From Burkholderiales bacterium (GTDB taxonomy: Bacteria > Pseudomonadota > Gammaproteobacteria > Burkholderiales > Burkholderiaceae_C), in assembly GCA_026932425.1 (NCBI GenBank), contig JAIXKN010000048.1, positions 1,874-40,587 of the forward strand: a stretch of 38,714 nucleotides of DNA. Direction: 5' to 3'. The notes beneath the pieces are model-generated. The model was not told the DNA's origin. It saw nothing but the letters and a program-made list of their open reading frames with translations, and did no database searches. Positions 22,991 to 32,530 of this stretch are shown here, in pieces. The position numbers and the translations under genes are program-made. Numbering within the stretch: the first letter of the stretch is position 1; each line of letters opens with the position of its first letter.

Positions 22991-25771
22991 TCAGACTGCC
23001 GGCAGCGGGCGCACCACCACGCCCATGTCGCGCCAGCGCTCGGCGTGACAGGTGAAGAGCAGGACCTGGTGCCGCTGCGCGGCGTCGTAGAGCGCGCGCT
23101 TCATGCGTGCCAGGCGCTCGGCGTCGCTGTGCACGAGGGCGTCGTCGAGGATCAGCAGCGTCGGCCGCCCGGCCTCCTTCAGCAGGTCGGCGTAGGCGAG
23201 ACGCGAGAGGATGCCCAGCTGCTCGCGCGCGCCGAAGCTCAGCTCGGCCAGGGACGCACTCTCGACAGGCGCGGGCGATGACGGCACTGCGCCGACCGTC
23301 GCCCGGTGGTCCGACGGGGCCGACGGCGCCCCTGGCGAAGGGATCGTCGGCCGCTGCGCCGGGTTTGGCCGCGCGAGCCGATCCGGCTGCAGCGCCTCGT
23401 CGAGTTCGAGGCGTGCGCCGGGGAAGAGCAGCGCGAGGTAGTGGTCCAGGTGCCGCTGCAAGGGCGCGCGCAGCCGTTGCGTGAGCGCCTGGCGATGCGC
23501 GGCGAGCGTCTGCTCGAGCAGCACGAGCGCATCGGCGCGAAGGCTCAGTTCGTCGAGCCGGCGACGGGCGGCAGCGCCTTCCGCCAGCGCCAGCGCCAGC
23601 GTCTCGTCGATGCCCTGCGCGCCAGCGGCGGCGAGCTCCGCTTCCAGCTGCACCAGCTGCAGCTTGCGCTCGCGGTGCACGCGCTCGGCTTCCTCGGCGC
23701 TGCGGCGCAGGCGCTGCACGTCCTGCGCGAGGATCTCGGGGCGCGCAGCGACAAGCTGCTCGTCGAGCACCTGCAGCTCGCGCTGCCTGACGGCGAGTTC
23801 GGCCTGCGCGTCGACCAGGCGCTGCTGCGCCTGCCGGCGCTGCGCCTGCTGTGCCGGGTTGGCGCGCAGGGCGGCGCGAGCCTCGTGCTCACGCGCGGCG
23901 GCCTCGGCGACGCTGCGCGCGGCGGCAAGCGTCTGCCGTGCCTGATCGAGCGCGCGGGCAGCCGCCTCACGGCCGCGCTCGGCCTCGTCGGCTGCGGCCT
24001 GAGCCAATGCGAGCGTGGCTGGCGCTGCCGGGAAGGGCGGGGAGAGCGGGGAGGGCGCCGGGATGGCGGGCTGCGCTGAGGCCGCAGATTCGGGGACGGC
24101 GGGCAGTTGCGCCAGCGCCGCGCTGGCCTGTGCATGCTCGCCGTCGACGCGGTCGGCCTCGGCCTGCAGCGCCCCCAGTCCCTTGGGCGCGAGCAGGTGC
24201 AGCGCCTTGGCCGCAGCCTCGGCCTGCGCGAGCAGCGCGCGCACGGCCTCGTCGCGCGCATCGGCTTCGGCGCGGCCGGCAAGCCCCAGGCGCTGCAGCA
24301 GGTCGCGATGCTCGGCCTGCAGCCGCTCCTGCTCGGCGCGGCGCGCGGCGAGGTCGCTGCCACCGGGCGCGAACGTGAAGCGGCCGATGCCCTCGATCTC
24401 GAGCTCCGCGGACGCGGTCAGCAACCGCTTTCCCTCGCCCTGCAGCGGTTCGCCGTCGAGCCGCGCCGCCGCAGCGGGCTGCAACGAATACGCGATGCGC
24501 GTGGCCAGACCCTCGAGCTGCAGCGCGAGCGCGCGCAGGCGCTCGTCCTGCGCGCGCAGCGTCTGCAGGGCGTCGGCCGGCAGCGCGAGCGCCTGCGCCT
24601 GGCGTCGCAGCTCGGCTTCGCGCGCGGCCTCGGCACGCGTGCGCTGCAGCAGCTCGGAGACCGAAGCGGCATGCGCGCGCGTCGATTCGAGCTGGCGCTG
24701 CAGCTGCGCGCGCGTCTCCTCCTGGCGCGCCAGCGCCAGCGCCTGGGCCGTGGCGCGGGCCTGCCCCTGCGCCTGCGTGAGCGCACGCGCAGCCGCCGTT
24801 TCCGCGGCGAGCAGGGGTTCGAGCGCCGCCTGCGCCTGCTGCAGCGCTGCCTCACGGCGCTCGAGCTCGGCGGCCTGCGCGTCGTCGTCGGCGAGCTGCT
24901 TGCGCAGCAGCGCGCACAGCTCTTCGCCGCGCTGGATCTCGGTAGCCTTGGCGGCGCGTTGGGTGCCCAGAGCCTGCGCCTGCGCCTGCGCCGCCTCGGC
25001 CTGCGCGAGCTGCGCACGCAGCGTTTCCCAGGGCCGGCTGCGCTCGTCGGCGGCGTGCTGCTCGCTGAGCTGCCGCAGGCGGTCGACCTGCTGCCGGTAG
25101 CTCGCCGCGGCCTCGGTCAGCGCCTGCGCCTGCGCGGCGGCCTGCGCCGCGGCCCGCTGCGCCGCGTCGAGGAGCCCGCGCGGCTTGCCGGTCGCCGTGC
25201 GCAGCTCCTCGCGCAGCTTGGCAACGCGCGCCAGCAGCGCGTCGCCGCCGCTCGCCGCCACTTCGCCGAGCTGCGCATCGAGCGCGCGCTGCAGGTGCGC
25301 AGCGGCGTGGCGCACCGGCTCGTGCAGCTCCTGCGCGGCGCCCTGCTCGATCCACAGCAGGCCCGGGATGCCACCGTGCTCGGGTCGGCTCGCGCCGCGG
25401 CCGGCGAAGGCAAAACCCAGCAACGCCGCCAGATGCTCCTCGGCAGCTTCGCCTTCGAGCCGCTGCGTGCCGACATGCAGCTCGCAGCGCGGCTTGCGCA
25501 GGAAAGCCTTGTGCAGGCGGTAGTCGGTGTCGCCGACGCGGAAGTCGAGCTCGATCGTCGGCGAGGCCGCGCTGTCGCCCCAGGGGCGCAGGTCCTCGAC
25601 CGCGGTGCTGCGGTAGCGCTCGAAGAAGGCAGCGCGGATCGCTCGCACCAGCGTGCTCTTGCCGGCCTCGTTGGCGCCGGCGAAGAGGTTGAGGCCGGGC
25701 TGCAGCCCGGTCAGCTCGAGCCGCGCGCGGAACTGCCGCAGCTCGGCGACCGCCAGGCGCGTGATCCTCAT
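22991..25771 (-). CDS. YhaN-like coiled-coil ATPase (SbcC/Rad50-related)
   Basis: A 926-residue ABC-type ATPase of the SMC/Rad50/SbcC superfamily, closest in plan to Firmicute YhaN. The N-terminal half has Walker A GANEAGKSTLVRAI and RPWGD. Very long Ala/Gln/Leu/Arg-rich coiled coils flank a small central globular stretch (IAYSLQPAAAARLDGEP...IEGIGRFTFAPGG). The C-terminal half has the ABC signature LSFGAREQLGILSRLAYADLL and Walker B TLLILDDALVHSD. No CxxC zinc hook is visible at the coil apex, so it is not a canonical Rad50/SbcC. A proline-rich insert (PNPAQRPTIPSPGAPSAPS) precedes the signature. Its ATG overlaps the SbcD-like stop as ATGA, so the two probably form a nuclease-ATPase complex for DNA ends. 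Last gene of the recC operon. Confidence 0.85.
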   Translation of the reverse strand: MRITRLAVAELRQFRARLELTGLQPGLNLFAGANEAGKSTLVRAIRAAFFERYRSTAVEDLRPWGDSAASPTIELDFRVGDTDYRLHKAFLRKPRCELHVGTQRLEGEAAEEHLAALLGFAFAGRGASRPEHGGIPGLLWIEQGAAQELHEPVRHAAAHLQRALDAQLGEVAASGGDALLARVAKLREELRTATGKPRGLLDAAQRAAAQAAAQAQALTEAAASYRQQVDRLRQLSEQHAADERSRPWETLRAQLAQAEAAQAQAQALGTQRAAKATEIQRGEELCALLRKQLADDDAQAAELERREAALQQAQAALEPLLAAETAAARALTQAQGQARATAQALALARQEETRAQLQRQLESTRAHAASVSELLQRTRAEAAREAELRRQAQALALPADALQTLRAQDERLRALALQLEGLATRIAYSLQPAAAARLDGEPLQGEGKRLLTASAELEIEGIGRFTFAPGGSDLAARRAEQERLQAEHRDLLQRLGLAGRAEADARDEAVRALLAQAEAAAKALHLLAPKGLGALQAEADRVDGEHAQASAALAQLPAVPESAASAQPAIPAPSPLSPPFPAAPATLALAQAAADEAERGREAAARALDQARQTLAAARSVAEAAAREHEARAALRANPAQQAQRRQAQQRLVDAQAELAVRQRELQVLDEQLVAARPEILAQDVQRLRRSAEEAERVHRERKLQLVQLEAELAAAGAQGIDETLALALAEGAAARRRLDELSLRADALVLLEQTLAAHRQALTQRLRAPLQRHLDHYLALLFPGARLELDEALQPDRLARPNPAQRPTIPSPGAPSAPSDHRATVGAVPSSPAPVESASLAELSFGAREQLGILSRLAYADLLKEAGRPTLLILDDALVHSDAERLARMKRALYDAAQRHQVLLFTCHAERWRDMGVVVRPLPAV

Positions 25772-26931
25772 GCGGCGGCCCCTGCGGCCTTGTCCCGCGT
25801 CGCGGGTAGTGCCCCGTCAGGCTGCGCATCGCGCTGCTCGGCCAGCAGCGCGGCGAGGATCGCCAGCGCCTCCTGCGCGGTGCGCGAGCGCTCTGGCGGT
25901 GCCGCGCGCAGCTCGGCGATCACCGCGCCGAGATAGCCGTCGGCCTGCAGCGCGGCGAGGTCCTCTTCGGTGGGGGCCAGGCGCAGGCCGGATGCGTCGA
26001 CGAGGAGCGCGCGCAGCCTTGCCTCTGCGTCCTGCAGCGCGCGCTGCAGCCGCAGGTGCGCGGCGAGGTCGAGCTGGCCCGAGAGCTCGAGCCGCAGCAC
26101 CTCGTCGGCGCCGCAAGCCTGCAGCAGTGCGATCGCCGCGTCGGTGTCGCTGGCCATCGCGAAGGCGAGCGTCTCTTCGCGCCAGCGGTGGCGCGCGATC
26201 GCCTCGCGCTCGACCTGCGGCATCTCGCCCGGTGCGCCCAGCGTCACCCAGAGCATCTGCCCCGGGTCGTTGCCCTTGAAGCGGTCGGGCTCGGGCGTGC
26301 CGGCGTACCAGGTGCGCGCGTCGATCTGCCTGGCACCGTGCCAGTCGCCGAGCGCGAGGTAGTCCAGCCGCGCGCGCGCCGCGCGGTCGGCGGCGATCGG
26401 GTTCGGTGCATCGGCGGCCTCGGGCAGCAGCCCTTGCACCGCGCCGTGCGCAAGGCCGACGCGCAACCAGCCCGGCGGCGTGGTGGCGGCATCGAACCAG
26501 GCGGTGGTGTCGTCGTAGGTGTGGCGTTGCGTCAGCGGGGCCGCGAACACCGCCAGTTGCAGCTCGGGCAGCTCGACGACGCGCGGCTGCAGCGCCAGGT
26601 GCAGCTTGGGCGGCAGCAGCCCCTGCCGCTGCGCCTGCGCCCAGACGCCGTCGGCGAGCGCCGCGTCGTGGTTGCCCGGGATCATCACCCAGGGCCCGGG
26701 GTAGGGCGCGAGCGCGTTGAAGAGCCGGCGCATCGTGCGCGGCGAGATCGCCTGCGCGTCGAAGACGTCGCCGGCGACGAGCACCGCGTCGGCGCCGCGT
26801 TCGGCCGCGCGCCGCGCCAGGCGCTCGACCGTGGCGATGCGCGCCTCGGCCAGGGCTGCGGCGTCCTCGGCGGCGAAGCGCGCATCGGTGCGGCCGATCT
26901 GCCAGTCGGCGGTGTGCAGCAGCAGGGTCAT
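25768..26931 (-). CDS. SbcD/YhaO-like DNA repair metallophosphoesterase
   Basis: A 387-residue calcineurin-like phosphoesterase of the Mre11/SbcD family, predicted to be a nuclease subunit acting with the coiled-coil ATPase encoded next. Metal motifs are LLLHTADWQIGR (Asp9; Gln11 stands where SbcD and Mre11 have His in D-x-H), VAGDVFDAQ, IPGNHDAALADG, LAHGAV and LGDWHGARQ. The Gln may occur across this subfamily, so loss of activity should not be assumed. The C-terminal part (LELSGQLDLAAHLRLQRAL) fits the capping/dimer region. ATG 26931 overlaps the recD stop (ATGA) and the gene's own stop overlaps the next ATG in the same way. The frame is open far upstream inside recD, which is not meaningful. 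Confidence 0.86.
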   Translation of the reverse strand: MTLLLHTADWQIGRTDARFAAEDAAALAEARIATVERLARRAAERGADAVLVAGDVFDAQAISPRTMRRLFNALAPYPGPWVMIPGNHDAALADGVWAQAQRQGLLPPKLHLALQPRVVELPELQLAVFAAPLTQRHTYDDTTAWFDAATTPPGWLRVGLAHGAVQGLLPEAADAPNPIAADRAARARLDYLALGDWHGARQIDARTWYAGTPEPDRFKGNDPGQMLWVTLGAPGEMPQVEREAIARHRWREETLAFAMASDTDAAIALLQACGADEVLRLELSGQLDLAAHLRLQRALQDAEARLRALLVDASGLRLAPTEEDLAALQADGYLGAVIAELRAAPPERSRTAQEALAILAALLAEQRDAQPDGALPATRDKAAGAAA

Positions 26932-28844
26932 GACGTCGGGTTCGGAGGCGGGGTGAGTACCGGGGAGGCTTCGTCGGCTTCGGCCAGCGCCTCGCGCAGG
27001 CGCGCGGGCAGCCCCGAGTGTCGCCGCGTCGGCGTGCGCACCGCGGCGCCGAGCACCGCGGCGCTGCTTGCGATCGCGACGCGCCGGCGCGCGCGCGTGA
27101 CCGCGGTGTAGAGCAGCTCGCGCGTGAGCACGGGGCTCGCCGCCGCGGGCAGCAGCACGAGTACGGCGTCGAACTCGGAGCCCTGCGCCTTGTGCACCGT
27201 CATCGCCCAGGCGCTCTGGTGCTCGGGCAGGCGCTGCACCGGCACGCGCCGCACGCTGCCGTCGGCCTGCGCGAAGGCGACGACGAGCTCGACCTGGCGT
27301 TCGCCCGGCAGAGTGATGCCGATGTCGCCGTTGAAGAGCTGCAGCAGCGGCTCGTTCTTCAGCACCATCACCGGGCGCCCGACGTAGAAGGCGCTGCCGA
27401 GCGCGCCCGGATGGCGCGCCAGCAGCGGGGCAAGCCGGGCGCGCGCGTGCGCGTCGAGCGCGGCGTTGACTTCGGCCATGCCGCGCGCGCCTTCGCGGTG
27501 CGCGCACAGCACGCGAAAACGCGCGAAGGCCGCGGCGAGCGCAGCGGCGTCGTCCGTGGCCGCGAGCAGCGCGTCCAGGTAGGGCGCGTAGCCCTGGCGC
27601 CAGGCCTCGCGCACTGCAGGCGCGGGCAGCGTTGCGGCCTCGTCCCACCACTGCAGCTCGTCGCCCTCGGCGGCGGCAAGTGTTGCGAGCGCGTCCTCGT
27701 CGGCCCCGGCCTTGATCTGCGCGGCCAGGCGCCCGATCGCCGAATCGGCGGCGAAGCGGTAGTTGCGCTCGAACCAGACGACGCTGTCGACGAGCGCGCC
27801 CGGCGCGAGCGCGGCCGGCGGCTGCAGGCTTCGCGGCGGCAGCGCGCACGCGGCTTCGATGGCGGCGCGGCAGGGCTCGCTCAGGCTCGGGTCGACCGCG
27901 AGCTCGGCGAAGACCGCCCCCGACTCGACCGCGGCGAGCTGATGCTGGTCGCCGAGCAGCACGATGCGTGCTTCGGGTGGCACCGCGTCGAGCAAGTGCG
28001 TCGCCAGCGCCAGGTCGAGCATCGAGGCTTCATCGACGACGAGGACGTCGATCGCCAGCAGCCGCCCGGCGTGATGCACGAAACCATGCGGCGTGACGCC
28101 GAGCAGCCGGTGCACCGTGCTTGCGGTCTGGGGCAGGCGCTCGCGCAAGCCCGCGGGCAGCGTCGCGGCGCTCTCGCGCACTGCTTCGGCCAGACGCGCC
28201 GCGGCCTTCCCGGTCGGCGCAGCGAGCGCGATGCGCGCATCCGGCGCCTGGTCGAGCAGGCAGGCGAGCAGCTTGACGACGGTCGTCGTCTTGCCGGTGC
28301 CGGGCCCGCCGCTGATGACGAGCAGCCGCTGGCGCAGCGCCAGCGCCGCGGCGATCTGCTGCCAGTCGGGTGCGCGATCGCGTGATCCCGACTCACGGCC
28401 GCTGCTTCCGAAAAGCTCGGCGAGCCGAACCGCTGCCTGCTCGCTCAGCGGCTGCGCCGGCGCGCGCGCGGCCTGGACGAGCCGGCGCGCGAGGCGTCGT
28501 TCGAGGGCGTAGTCGCGCTGCAGGTAGACGCGGCCCTCGTCGTCGACGACGAGCGGGCAGGCGCCGGGCGCAACGGGGCTGCCGACGACGCCCGAGGCCC
28601 GCAGCGCGGGCAGCGTGGGGCGCTCGTCCCCGGGCAGGGCTTCGCCAAGCGGCACGCAGACGTGCCCGGTGCGCGCCGCCCGCGCGAGCGCCCGGGCAAG
28701 CTGGCCGAGTTGCCGCGCAAGCGGCTCGTCGACCCCCAGCGCGCGCGCCCAGCGCTCGAGCTGGCGTGCCAGCCCTTCCGCGTAGGCGTCGATCCCGGAC
28801 GGGGCCGCCGAGGGCGGCGCGCTGCCTGGCGTGCCGGTCTTCAT
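26928..28844 (-). CDS. recD: RecBCD exonuclease subunit RecD (5'-3' helicase)
   Basis: Superfamily 1B helicase, the fast motor on the 5'-ended strand in RecBCD and the subunit that regulates the nuclease before Chi. The 638-residue protein is similar in length to E. coli RecD (608). An N-terminal helical domain is followed by motif I SGGPGTGKTTTVVKLL, AAPTGKAAARLAEAV, TVHRLLG, the DE motif DVLVVDEASMLDLALATHLL, LLGDQHQLAAVESGAVFAEL, and the C-terminal motifs WAMTVHKAQGSEFDAVLVLLP and LLYTAVTRARRRV. ATG 28844 overlaps the recB stop as ATGA. The E. coli order recC-ptrA-recB-recD differs by the protease gene, which is absent here. Confidence 0.95.
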   Translation of the reverse strand: MKTGTPGSAPPSAAPSGIDAYAEGLARQLERWARALGVDEPLARQLGQLARALARAARTGHVCVPLGEALPGDERPTLPALRASGVVGSPVAPGACPLVVDDEGRVYLQRDYALERRLARRLVQAARAPAQPLSEQAAVRLAELFGSSGRESGSRDRAPDWQQIAAALALRQRLLVISGGPGTGKTTTVVKLLACLLDQAPDARIALAAPTGKAAARLAEAVRESAATLPAGLRERLPQTASTVHRLLGVTPHGFVHHAGRLLAIDVLVVDEASMLDLALATHLLDAVPPEARIVLLGDQHQLAAVESGAVFAELAVDPSLSEPCRAAIEAACALPPRSLQPPAALAPGALVDSVVWFERNYRFAADSAIGRLAAQIKAGADEDALATLAAAEGDELQWWDEAATLPAPAVREAWRQGYAPYLDALLAATDDAAALAAAFARFRVLCAHREGARGMAEVNAALDAHARARLAPLLARHPGALGSAFYVGRPVMVLKNEPLLQLFNGDIGITLPGERQVELVVAFAQADGSVRRVPVQRLPEHQSAWAMTVHKAQGSEFDAVLVLLPAAASPVLTRELLYTAVTRARRRVAIASSAAVLGAAVRTPTRRHSGLPARLREALAEADEASPVLTPPPNPTS

Positions 28845-31800
28845 GACGAGGTCCCCTGCCGCGCCGCACGCCCGGCGTCGACGTCATCCTCACCCTCGAA
28901 CAGCGCCGAGAGTTCGTCCAGCAACGCGGCGGGCGGCTGCAAGCGCCAGACGCCGCTGGGCGTGCCGTCCTCCTGCCGCCACGCGGGTCGCAGGCCGCGG
29001 ACGAAGAGCAGCATCGCGCCGCCGAAGTGGCGCGCGGGCTCGTAGCCGGGGAGACGGCGCTGCAGGTGGCGGTGCAGCGCGAGCGCGTAGAAGAGCGCCT
29101 GCAAGCCGTAGCCGTGCGCCTGCACTTCCGCGTCCAGCGCCGCACCGGCGTAGTCGGCCGGCGTCGGACCGAGGTGGTTGGACTTCCAGTCGACGACGAA
29201 CCAGCGCCCCTCGTGCTCGAACGCGAGGTCGACGAAGCCGCGCAGGAAGCCCGACAGCGGCGCGAAGGCCGGCAGCGGCAGCGACAGGCCGTGGCGCGCG
29301 AGCGTGGCCGCCAGCCGCTCGGGCGCAAGTCGCTGCAGCGGCAGCATGAATTCCCATTCGCTGAGTCGCCGCGTGCGCGGGACCTGCGCCAGGGTGAAGC
29401 CGGGTGGCAAGGGTGTGTGCACCACGTCGCGCAGCATGCGCGCGAGCTGCCGCGCATGAGCTGCGGCGTCGGTGGACGGTGGCTGGGGGTGCAACTGGAG
29501 CGCCTGCGCGATCGCCGCCGGCCAGGTCGAGTCGCCGGTGAAGTCCGCGTGCTCGAAGAGCGCGTGCACGCATTCGCCGGCCTCGGGCCCGCGCGGAAAG
29601 GCGAGGATGTCGTCGTCGTCCCCCTCACCGGGGCCCTGCGCCTTGTTCCCGTCTGCTGCGCCCGGAGGTTCGACCGCGGAATCGTCGTGGTCGCGCGCTG
29701 CGGCCTCGTGGCGCAGGCCGCGCGCAAGGCTGCTGAAGCTGGCGAGCAGCCAGCTCGGCGCGCGCGGGCTCGGGGCGGGCAGGGCCGCGAGCGACTCCGG
29801 CACCGCGCGCAGTGGCGCGAGCGGCGGCTGCGGCGGCAGGGGCAGCGGCTGCAGCCCAATGTGCGGCGCGTGCTCGCGAGCGAACTTGGCCCAGGCGGCG
29901 TCGATGCCGTCGGCCGCGGCGTCGCCCTTTCCCGAGGACGATGCCGGCGCAGGCAGCAGCCGGTTCAGCGGCGCCGCGGCGGCCTCGTTGCACGTGCCGT
30001 GGCTCGTGTAGGGCCCGACGACGAGGCAGCAGCGGTGCACCGCGCGCGTGAGCGCAACATAGATCAGCCGCACGCGCTCGGCCAAGCGCGCCAAGCGCTG
30101 CTGCTCCTTCACTTCCTTCGTCGCCGCGTCGGGGCGGAAGTCGACGACCGCGCGGCCGTCCTCGTCGTGGTACTCGACGCCGGCAGCGAGCGTGTCGCTT
30201 TTGCCTGGGGCGCCGTCCCAGAGGAAGGGGCAGAAGACGAGCGGGTACTCCAGCCCCTTGCTCTTGTGGATCGTCACGATCGCGACCAGGTCGCGGTCGG
30301 ATTCGAGCCGCAGCTGTGCCGCCTCGCCCTCGCCGCCGTGACGCCGCTGCGTCTGCAGCCAGCGCAGCAGCGCTTCCGGTGCGCTGTGCTGCGCCGAGCC
30401 CTCGTGCAGCCGCTCGGCCAGGTGCAGCAGGTTGGTGAGCCGGCGCTCGCCGTCGTCGCGCCGCAGCAGGCGCGGCGCGACGCCTTCCTGCTGCAGCCAG
30501 CGCCGCAGCATCGGGCCGACGCCGCGCGCAAGCCAGGTCTCGCGGTGGACGGCGAAGCGGCGCGCGTGCGTGAGCAGCGCGGCCTCGTCGTGCGCGAGCG
30601 CGTCGATCGCCGCGGCGTCCAGGCCCATCAGCTCGGTCGCCAGCGCCGCGCGCAGCAGGCCTTCGTGCCGCGGCGCGAGCATCGCCGCGAGCACGCGCTC
30701 GAGCTCCTCGGCGTCGACGCTGTGGTGCACGTCGGCCTGAGAGAGCTCGACGCAGCCGACACCCATCGCCGCGAGCGCCTGCCGCATGCGCGCACCCTCG
30801 GCGTGCGTGCGCACGAGCACCGCCAGGTCGCCGGCCGCCAACGCCCGCCCGGCGATCGTGACTTCGCCGCGGCGCGATGCGCAAAGCAGCCGCGCGATCT
30901 CGCCGGCCACGCTCTGCGCCGCCAGCGCTCGCGCCGCGTTCTTGGCCAGCGGCACCCCGGCCTCGTCGCGCGGCAGCGACCACAGCTGCAGCGACGCGGT
31001 CGACGTGCCGGGCACGGCGGCTGCGCTGCGGTCGTTGAAGACCGGCCGCGGTTTGGCGCCCGCCTGCACCGGCAGGTAGGCAAGGCCCGGCAGCACGAAG
31101 CCGTCCTCGCGCGCGCCGAAGAGCGCATTCAGGCCCGCGAGCAGCTCCGGCGTCGAGCGCTGGTTCTCGGTCAGCGAGCGCAGCGCGTGCGCGCGCGAAC
31201 GCGCCTGCAGGTAGGTGTGCAGGTCGGCGTGGCGGAAGCTGTAGATCGCCTGCTTGGGGTCGCCGAGCAGGAAGAGCGGCAGCCCGGCCTGCCCGTGCAG
31301 CGCGTCGAAGATCGCCCACTGCAGCGGGTCGGTGTCCTGGAACTCGTCGATCAGCGCCACCGGCCAGCGCGTGCGCAGCGCGGCGGCGAGTGCCGCGCCG
31401 CCGGGGGCGTGCAGGCGCTCGTGCAGGTCGTGCAGCAGGTCGTCGAAGGCGAGCACGCGCTGTTCGCGCTTGCGCGCGCGCAGCGCCGGCGGCCCGTCTT
31501 CGAGCAGCGCGCGCAGCAGCGCCAGGCGCTGGCCTTCGAGCGCATCCGCGTGCTGCCCGGCAAGCGCCAGCAGTTCCTCGGCGGCGTCGAAAAAAGGGTG
31601 CGGATTGACCGGAGCCTGGTTCTTCTTCGGCTCGAGCTTGCGGCGCGTCAGCAGATCGAGCTTGGGCAGGCCGAAGTCGGCGAGCATCGGGTCGGCTGCG
31701 GTGAAGAGCTGGCGCCAGCTCTGGCCAGCCGCTGCCGGCGCGCCGGGGCGATAGGTGTTGCCGTTCAGCCGCGGCCGCGCGTCCTCGACGAGGGCGACGA

Positions 31801-32530
31801 TGTGCTCGCCCTCGGCGGCCCACATCGTTTGCAGCGCGATGAAGCCCTCGTGCAGGCGCGCGAGGTCAACGGGTTGCGGCAGCGTATCGGGCCAGCGCAT
31901 GCGCGAGAGCGGGCGCGCGACGCGGCGCCGCAGCAGTTGTGCCCAGCGCGCCGGCGTGTCCTTGCGGCGCACAAGGTGTGCGGCCAGTGCCGGCGACAGT
32001 CCTGTGCCGGCGTTGCTCGTCGCGCCGACGAGCTCACGGCGCCAGAAGTCGTTGACCACCTGCTCGAGCAGTTCGGAGTCGTCGGGGGCGAGCTCGCTTT
32101 GCATCGGCAGCGCGGCGGCGAAGGGCGCCTCGGCGAGCGCGCGCTGACAGAAGCTGTGGATCGTGAAGATCGAGGCCTCGTCGAAGGTCTGCAGCGCAAG
32201 CCGCAGGCGCTGGCGCATCTGCGCGTCGTCGGCGCCGCGCGCGCGCAGCGCCCGCAGCAGCTCGGGAACGAAGGGATCGGGCGTGGCCGCGCCGCCTTCG
32301 AGCGCGTCCAGCACGTCGGCCAGGCGCGCGCGCACGCGCTCGCGCAGCTCGGCGGTCGCCGCGTTCGTGAAGGTGACGACGAGGATCTGCGGCAGCGCGA
32401 GCCCCTGTTCGAGCAGCAGCCGCAGCACGAGGCCGCACAGGTTCCAGGTCTTGCCGGTGCCCGCGGAGGCCTCGATCAGTGTCGTGCCGACGAGTTCGTC
32501 GTTGAAGACGTCGAGCGGCTGCGGCTTCAT
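28841..32530 (-). CDS. recB: RecBCD exonuclease subunit RecB (helicase-nuclease)
   Basis: Superfamily 1A helicase and nuclease that processes double-strand breaks and loads RecA after Chi. The 1229-residue protein is close to E. coli RecB (1180). Motif I is LIEASAGTGKTWNL at the N-terminus, with LVVTFTNAATAELRERV after it. LIDEFQDTDPLQWAIF lies near residue 393, followed by LLGDPKQAIYSFRHADL, VAIVTIHKSKGLEYPLVF and VRLIYVALTRAVHRC. The C-terminal nuclease domain is intact: RGFVDLAFEHEGRWFVVDWKSN near residue 1110 carries the Asp and D-x-K active-site residues, and GLQALFYALALHRHL matches the Q-x3-Y motif. The ATG at 32530 overlaps the recC stop (ATGA). Confidence 0.96.
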   Translation of the reverse strand: MKPQPLDVFNDELVGTTLIEASAGTGKTWNLCGLVLRLLLEQGLALPQILVVTFTNAATAELRERVRARLADVLDALEGGAATPDPFVPELLRALRARGADDAQMRQRLRLALQTFDEASIFTIHSFCQRALAEAPFAAALPMQSELAPDDSELLEQVVNDFWRRELVGATSNAGTGLSPALAAHLVRRKDTPARWAQLLRRRVARPLSRMRWPDTLPQPVDLARLHEGFIALQTMWAAEGEHIVALVEDARPRLNGNTYRPGAPAAAGQSWRQLFTAADPMLADFGLPKLDLLTRRKLEPKKNQAPVNPHPFFDAAEELLALAGQHADALEGQRLALLRALLEDGPPALRARKREQRVLAFDDLLHDLHERLHAPGGAALAAALRTRWPVALIDEFQDTDPLQWAIFDALHGQAGLPLFLLGDPKQAIYSFRHADLHTYLQARSRAHALRSLTENQRSTPELLAGLNALFGAREDGFVLPGLAYLPVQAGAKPRPVFNDRSAAAVPGTSTASLQLWSLPRDEAGVPLAKNAARALAAQSVAGEIARLLCASRRGEVTIAGRALAAGDLAVLVRTHAEGARMRQALAAMGVGCVELSQADVHHSVDAEELERVLAAMLAPRHEGLLRAALATELMGLDAAAIDALAHDEAALLTHARRFAVHRETWLARGVGPMLRRWLQQEGVAPRLLRRDDGERRLTNLLHLAERLHEGSAQHSAPEALLRWLQTQRRHGGEGEAAQLRLESDRDLVAIVTIHKSKGLEYPLVFCPFLWDGAPGKSDTLAAGVEYHDEDGRAVVDFRPDAATKEVKEQQRLARLAERVRLIYVALTRAVHRCCLVVGPYTSHGTCNEAAAAPLNRLLPAPASSSGKGDAAADGIDAAWAKFAREHAPHIGLQPLPLPPQPPLAPLRAVPESLAALPAPSPRAPSWLLASFSSLARGLRHEAAARDHDDSAVEPPGAADGNKAQGPGEGDDDDILAFPRGPEAGECVHALFEHADFTGDSTWPAAIAQALQLHPQPPSTDAAAHARQLARMLRDVVHTPLPPGFTLAQVPRTRRLSEWEFMLPLQRLAPERLAATLARHGLSLPLPAFAPLSGFLRGFVDLAFEHEGRWFVVDWKSNHLGPTPADYAGAALDAEVQAHGYGLQALFYALALHRHLQRRLPGYEPARHFGGAMLLFVRGLRPAWRQEDGTPSGVWRLQPPAALLDELSALFEGEDDVDAGRAARQGTSS

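Noticed and set aside
24000-25200. Repetitive GCGCAG/CTGCGC-rich stretches as DNA repeats or CRISPR
   Set aside because: They are irregular and reflect Ala/Gln/Arg coiled-coil coding of the YhaN-like protein, with no regular repeat-spacer unit.
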